From Acidobacteriota bacterium (GTDB taxonomy: Bacteria > Acidobacteriota > Terriglobia > Terriglobales > Acidobacteriaceae): DNA of 19,738 nt. The stretch is taken from contig JAJYAE010000042.1 in assembly GCA_021779695.1 (NCBI GenBank), positions 1 to 19,738 of the forward strand. The letters are read 5' to 3'. The notes under the pieces were generated by a model. It made no database searches, was not told the DNA's origin, and was given only the letters and a program-made list of their open reading frames with translations. How positions within the stretch are numbered: position 1 is the first letter of the stretch; the number at the start of each line of letters is the position of its first letter. A program made the position numbers and the translations under genes. Shown piece by piece: positions 15,836 through 19,738 of this stretch.

Positions 15836-17119
15836 CTAGTCGCTGCTCAAAGCCTCGTGCAGCATATTGCTGTCAAGTTCATTTTCAGAAGACGCAATCA
15901 CAATCGAAGCGACCCCGTTGCCGATCAGGTTAACGAGCGCTCTGAACGTGCTGAGAAAGCGGTCGATTCCTAGCAGCAAAGCCATCCCGGCCACAGGAAT
16001 GTCCGGTACCACCAGCAGCGTCCCGGCTAAAGCAATAAATCCGGCGCCCTGCACGCCACTCGCTCCCTTTGAAGTGAGTACGGCTACCGCAAACAGAGTC
16101 AGTTGCTGCATCAACGTCAGGTGCGTGTTCGTGGCTTGGGCGACAAACAATGCGGCCAGCGTGATGTAAAGGCTGCTGCCGTCCGTATTGAAGGTGTACC
16201 CAGTAGGCACCACAAGTCCAACCGTAGTTTGCGAGCAGCCGAGAACCTCCAGTTTGTGCATCAGTCCCGGCATCGCAACTTCAGAGGAACTGGTGCCGAG
16301 CACCAGCACAATTTCTTCCCAGATATAGCCCAGGAATCTCCAGATGCTGAAACGATATAACGCGGCAATGGATCCGAGCACTAAAAACACAAAAAGCAAG
16401 CAGGCTCCCATAAAAGTGAGAGTCAGGCGCAGCAGCGGCGCCAATGAAGCGACGCCGTAGCGGCCTACCGTGAACGCCATCGCTCCGAACGCGCCGATTG
16501 GCGCCAGGACCATGACAAAGTCGACGATGCGAAAAACGACGTGCGTCGCGGAATCGATCACCCGCAGCAGTGGATCTGCCTGCTTGCCGACCGCGCCGAT
16601 GGCAAAACCGGCGAGAACAGCAACAAGGACAACCTGCAGAATGTTCCCGGTCGCGAAGCCGCTCAGAAGCGTCAGGGGAATGATGCGCTCGACAAAATCT
16701 AGGATGCCCGTGGCTTTCGCCTGATTGGCATACATCAGGACGGACTTGGTGTCGAGAGTTGCGGGATTCACATTGAATCCGCTGCCAGGATGGATCAAGT
16801 TGCCCAGGACCAACCCCAAAAGCAGAGCGATCGTGGAGACAACTTCAAAATAGAGCAACGCCTTGGCGCCAACTTTGCCCACCCTCTTCACATCCCTCAT
16901 TCCTGCGATTCCGTTCACGATGGTGCAGAAAATGATGGCAGTGATCACCATGGTGATGAGTCGGATAAAGCCGTCTCCAAGAGGCTTGAGTGCGGTGCCG
17001 GTCGCCGGCGCAAACCGGCCAACAACAACACCGGCCACAATGGCAATGATCACCTGGAACCATAGGCTTCGGAGGAGTGATTTGCGGTGCTGAGTGGCAT
17101 CTGTTTGAAATCTAACCAT
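15836..17119 (-). CDS. dctA: C4-dicarboxylate:cation symporter DctA (DAACS family)
   Basis: A 427-residue inner-membrane symporter aligning along its whole length with E. coli DctA. Matches include FQVIIAI near the N-terminus, KPLGDGF (45-51), ALLYFEVVSTIALL (87-100), LAPIGAFGAMAFTVGRYGV, the serine-rich TSSSE loop (276-280), PTGYTFNTDGSS (305-316), LTSKGASGV, GIDRFLS (384-390) and NLIGNGVAS (397-405). It takes up succinate, fumarate, malate and related acids with protons or sodium; oxalate or another dicarboxylate is conceivable here. One deviation is that the usual PVIFCT reads AIIFCT (61-66), losing a commonly conserved proline. The start ATG at 17119 is close behind GGAAGGGAT; an in-frame ATG six codons upstream has no ribosome binding site. 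It is first in the operon and divergent from the CadC-like gene, with 434 bp between. Confidence 0.92.
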   Translation of the reverse strand: MVRFQTDATQHRKSLLRSLWFQVIIAIVAGVVVGRFAPATGTALKPLGDGFIRLITMVITAIIFCTIVNGIAGMRDVKRVGKVGAKALLYFEVVSTIALLLGLVLGNLIHPGSGFNVNPATLDTKSVLMYANQAKATGILDFVERIIPLTLLSGFATGNILQVVLVAVLAGFAIGAVGKQADPLLRVIDSATHVVFRIVDFVMVLAPIGAFGAMAFTVGRYGVASLAPLLRLTLTFMGACLLFVFLVLGSIAALYRFSIWRFLGYIWEEIVLVLGTSSSEVAMPGLMHKLEVLGCSQTTVGLVVPTGYTFNTDGSSLYITLAALFVAQATNTHLTLMQQLTLFAVAVLTSKGASGVQGAGFIALAGTLLVVPDIPVAGMALLLGIDRFLSTFRALVNLIGNGVASIVIASSENELDSNMLHEALSSD

Positions 17120-17409
17120 ATCCCTTCCATCCCTCATGCTGCGTTGATCCGTGCGACTCGCAGCTCTTGTATCTCACTCCCCCGGGTTCGACTGAATGAG
17201 GGAGGTCCGACAGATGCTGTACACCTCTGCGATCACCGATCGCGAACGCCCGGCTTCGCCATTGTGCTGCTTTCACAACCTCCAGCCTCCTCGCTGGAAT
17301 GCCAACGCCCTCGGGATCGGTGGCGAACCGGGAGAGTTGCGGAAGACAGGCCGATTCGAGATTCAAGAAGGCGAATCCGCGCCCCTTTTGAATTTGTGAA
17401 CCTTAGTTC

Positions 17410-17439
17410 TCGACAATTGGGTTTTCGCATGCCTATAAT
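17410..17439 (+). promoter_or_regulatory. Sigma70-type promoter of the CadC-like gene
   Basis: TCGACA (17410-17415, five of six matches to TTGACA), an 18-bp spacer and a perfect TATAAT (17434-17439). The predicted start is near 17446, about 108 nt before the ATG at 17554. It is the best promoter match in the window. Confidence 0.7.
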
Positions 17440-17524
17440 TCCGGTCGATCGGGTCAGCATCTCTGACGGCCACTTCAAAGTAGCCTTCCCCGTGCACGAA
17501 AGTCCTTTAGGAACAGCAAAAACG

Positions 17525-17542
17525 TTCTTAAAGAATTCTTGC
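17525..17542 (+). promoter_or_regulatory. TTCTTAA direct/inverted repeat before the CadC-like start
   Basis: TTCTTAAAGAA is a 5+1+5 inverted repeat, and TTCTTGC follows as a second direct half-site 11 bp after the first. It lies 12 bp before the start codon and downstream of the promoter, a position suited to autorepression. OmpR/CadC-type winged helices often bind direct repeats at about one helical turn. The function is speculative. Confidence 0.25.
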
Positions 17543-17553
17543 GGCCACAGAGG

Positions 17554-19461
17554 ATGAACGAGTTATATGAATTCGGCAACTTTGTCCTGAATCCTCAGGA
17601 ACGCCTCCTGCTCTGCGCTGGGAAGCCAGTCCCCCTCACGCCCAAGGTCTTCGAACTCATCCTTATCCTCGTGCAACGAGAAGGGCGCCTGGTTGAAAAA
17701 GACGAGCTGCTAAGAACTGTTTGGCCGGATGTAGCGGTCGAAGAAGGCAACCTCGCGGTGATGGTTTCCCATCTGCGGAGGGCGCTTGGAGACGACCGGG
17801 GAACGCACGCTTTCATTGAAACTGTCTCCCGTCACGGCTATCGCTTCGTCGCGCCCGTCACGCGCCGAGTCGAATCGCGCTTGCCCCCGCCCGCCGAGCA
17901 GAACAGTGCAGTGAGTCAGGCGTCTCCAATAGGCCAGCCGGGCGCGGGCTTCTCTCTGGGAAGCTCCGCATATGCGTGGCTGCTGCGAGGCGTTGTGTTT
18001 GTCCTTGTCTTTCTCTCAGTGTGCGCCGGAGCGTTAGCGTGGCGAGCGTTTCGGCAAACGCACGTGAATGTGGCTGCCTCGGAGACGATTCGCTCACTTG
18101 CCATCCTGCCCTTCCAGGAGATCGGTGCGAAGGGCGACAACAACTACCTCGGCGAAGGCACTGCAGATGCTCTCATTACACGACTTGGTCGCTTGAATAC
18201 CCTCATCGTCCGGCCCACAAGTGCGATTGAGCGCTATCGCGAGGCTAATCTGAACCCGGTAGACATAGGCAAACAGCAGGCCGTGGATGCCGTGCTAGAA
18301 GGCCGCATGCAGCCGGAAGGGGAACGCATTCGCTTCACTGTCCAACTCGTTCGCGTTCGCGACGGCGCAACCCTATGGGCTGATTCGTTCGACGAGAAGT
18401 CCACCGGTATCTTTGCTCTCGAGGATGAGATCTCCGAACGCGTGGCCCAGTCTCTCCAGATCCGTCTTTCCAGCGCTGATGTGAAACGTATGACGCGCAA
18501 ATCGACGGCGAACGCTGGCGCTTACGATGCCTACTTAAAAGGACGCTATTTCTGGAACAAGCGCACGTCGGATGCCGTCCAGCACGGGTTGGATTACTTC
18601 CGCCAGGCCATCCGCCTCGATCCTAATTTTGCTGAGAGCTATGAAGGTGTGGCTGATTCTTACGCCACAATGGGTCTCTATGGTTTCACGCCGCCGGATC
18701 AGGCCTTTCCTGCGGCACGCAAAGCTGCCCTTGAAGCTCTGGAGATGGATGACTCGCTGGCAGATGCGCATGCCACGCTTGGGTTGATCTATTTCTATTA
18801 CGACTGGGACGGGGTTGCTGCAGAGAACGAATTTCGAAAGGCGATTGATCTCAACCCCAATTATGCGATGGCTCATTCCTGGAGCGGCGAGACACTTGCG
18901 GCCATGGGACGCTTTCACGAAGCTGTGGACGAGTCCCAACGCGCCCTTCAAGATGACCCGCTATCGCTGATTGTGAACAGCAACGCCGCATGGACATTCT
19001 TCCTTGCCGGCCAGAGCGACGAGGCAATCCAGACTTTGCAGAAAGCCATCGAACTCGACCCGACTTTTCCTCGAACGCATTTCCGGCTGGGCATCATCTA
19101 CGAGGCGTTGGGCAGAATCCATGACGCTGTGGAGGAATTCAGAATCGCCGCGCAGTCTTCGAATGGGAATGCCTATTACGAGGCCTCTTTGGCTGAAGCA
19201 TATGGCGAACTCGGCGATGCGCAGGCCGCGACACGCATTCTCCAAATGCTCAAGAGTCGTGCGCAGACAGAGTACGTTCCGGCCTTTGGATTCGCCCTGG
19301 TTTATGCAGGGTTGCACGACAGGCAAGCCGCATTTCAATGGCTGCAGAAAGCATCGCTCGATCACTCCACTTCGATGGCTTTCGCCAAGGTGGATCCTTC
19401 TCTAGCAAGCCTTCGCTCAGATCAACAGTTCGTGACCATTGCACAGAATCTTAGGTTCTGA
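17554..19461 (+). CDS. CadC-like membrane regulator: winged helix, TM segment, TolB-like domain, TPR repeats
   Basis: A 635-residue protein. Residues 1-104 form an OmpR/CadC-type winged helix (YEFGNFVLNP, LTPKVFELILILV, DELLRTVWPDVAVEEGNL, VSRHGYRFVAPV). A single membrane helix spans about 142-164. Then a TolB/FlgO-like domain (178-306: SLAILPFQEIG, YLGEGTADALITRL, DAVLEGRM, LWADSFDEKSTGIFALEDEI) and TPR repeats from about 320 to 600 (for example AIQTLQKAIELDPTFPRTHF). It probably binds DNA from the membrane while the C-terminal part senses or scaffolds in the periplasm. ATG 17554 matches where the family normally starts, though AGAGG abuts it without a spacer; an in-frame TTG at 17539 is the alternative. 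It is divergent to the dctA-oxdC operon, so it may regulate it, but such proteins are numerous in Acidobacteriota and need not act locally. Confidence 0.9.
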   Translation: MNELYEFGNFVLNPQERLLLCAGKPVPLTPKVFELILILVQREGRLVEKDELLRTVWPDVAVEEGNLAVMVSHLRRALGDDRGTHAFIETVSRHGYRFVAPVTRRVESRLPPPAEQNSAVSQASPIGQPGAGFSLGSSAYAWLLRGVVFVLVFLSVCAGALAWRAFRQTHVNVAASETIRSLAILPFQEIGAKGDNNYLGEGTADALITRLGRLNTLIVRPTSAIERYREANLNPVDIGKQQAVDAVLEGRMQPEGERIRFTVQLVRVRDGATLWADSFDEKSTGIFALEDEISERVAQSLQIRLSSADVKRMTRKSTANAGAYDAYLKGRYFWNKRTSDAVQHGLDYFRQAIRLDPNFAESYEGVADSYATMGLYGFTPPDQAFPAARKAALEALEMDDSLADAHATLGLIYFYYDWDGVAAENEFRKAIDLNPNYAMAHSWSGETLAAMGRFHEAVDESQRALQDDPLSLIVNSNAAWTFFLAGQSDEAIQTLQKAIELDPTFPRTHFRLGIIYEALGRIHDAVEEFRIAAQSSNGNAYYEASLAEAYGELGDAQAATRILQMLKSRAQTEYVPAFGFALVYAGLHDRQAAFQWLQKASLDHSTSMAFAKVDPSLASLRSDQQFVTIAQNLRF

Positions 19462-19609
19462 ACGAGCCGTCGCATTTCTCTTTTCCTTCACGTCTGCACA
19501 TCAACTTGGGTTTTATGCTCACGCTGGCAGGATTCACCGCACTTCCCAACGCAAATGCTAGCGACCAATCTAACTGACGCCTGCAAATCTGACGAGCAGG
19601 AAGTCGCAG

Positions 19610-19738
19610 GTGCACCGCCCGGTCCTTGCGAATGCTCTCGGGACGAAGCTGATCAGGAAACTGCTGGAAGTACCGTCTGAAGTGCTGGACTCTGTGGACC
19701 TACGATCGAATCGTAGTCTCGGCGAAGTTACAGCGGTG
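19610..19738 (+). CDS. Possible start of a gene cut by the window end
   Basis: A GTG at 19610 follows AGGAAG by six bases and opens a frame with no stop to the window end (43 codons; contains KLIRKLLEVPSEVLDSVD). No family is recognised. The reverse strand here shows nothing better. The preceding 148 bp after the CadC-like stop hold no feature I can support. Confidence 0.2.
   Translation, partial: MHRPVLANALGTKLIRKLLEVPSEVLDSVDLRSNRSLGEVTAV
19700..19716. repeat. Short inverted repeat CTACGAT-CGA-ATCGTAG
   Basis: Perfect 7-bp arms around three bases near the window end. It lies inside the doubtful partial frame that starts at 19610 and has no T-run, so it may be chance or a protein-binding palindrome. 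Confidence 0.2.

Larger units (their letters stand above)
17120..17553. other. Divergent intergenic region between dctA and the CadC-like regulator gene
   Basis: The 434 bp region holds a near-consensus rightward promoter (17410-17439) and a TTCTTAA repeat (17525-17542). No good leftward promoter for dctA was recognised. Short open frames here look non-coding. Confidence 0.6.

Noticed and set aside
19515..19577. A 20-codon signal-peptide-like frame after the CadC-like gene
   Set aside because: It has no ribosome binding site, stops after 20 codons and has no context; probably chance.

Overview
The window looks like chromosomal DNA of a soil-type Acidobacteriota (Terriglobia-like). The evidence is a very large Oar-type TonB-dependent receptor with an N-terminal carboxypeptidase-regulatory-like domain, an LPLNGRN plug motif and an aromatic C-terminus, together with a membrane-bound CadC-like winged-helix/TolB-like/TPR protein. 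Both are expanded families in that phylum. The assignment is inferred from protein architecture only. No rRNA, tRNA, CRISPR array, transposase or integrase was seen.

Left block (82-5868, all on the minus strand, transcribed right to left): a LacI-family regulator, an aldehyde dehydrogenase, a thiamine-diphosphate enzyme of the acetolactate synthase/benzoylformate decarboxylase superfamily, and an exported alpha/beta hydrolase. The last three are packed with 15-23 bp gaps, and each has a strong Shine-Dalgarno. The only clear promoter lies before the lacI-type gene (TTGACA, 17 bp, CAAAAT) and is followed directly by a LacI-type operator, so the block is probably one autoregulated operon. Chemically it fits ThDP-dependent cleavage or ligation of a 2-oxo acid giving an aldehyde, followed by NAD(P)-dependent oxidation. 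The substrate cannot be read from the sequence.

Middle (5869-10975): about 1.15 kb without a convincing gene. It holds the lacI promoter and operator, a second near-identical operator 222 bp away, a doubtful reading frame with a good ribosome binding site, and a degenerate repeat-like stretch. Then comes the plus-strand TonB-dependent receptor (7017-10742). A long imperfect hairpin and two smaller inverted repeats fill the 233 bp convergent gap after it.

Right block (10976-17119, minus strand): a probable five-gene operon of dctA (C4-dicarboxylate:cation symporter), a Tat-exported alpha/beta hydrolase, a Tat-exported two-cupin oxalate decarboxylase with every metal ligand and the catalytic lid glutamate present, an exported seven-repeat YncE-like beta-propeller, and an ACS-type MFS organic-anion transporter. 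This suggests handling of oxalate and other organic acids at the cell envelope. Divergent to it is the CadC-like regulator (17554-19461) with a near-consensus sigma70 promoter. A regulator facing a transporter-plus-decarboxylase operon recalls the layout of cadC-cadBA, although such regulators are common in Acidobacteriota and the link is untested.

The last 277 bp hold at most the start of a further reading frame that runs off the window.
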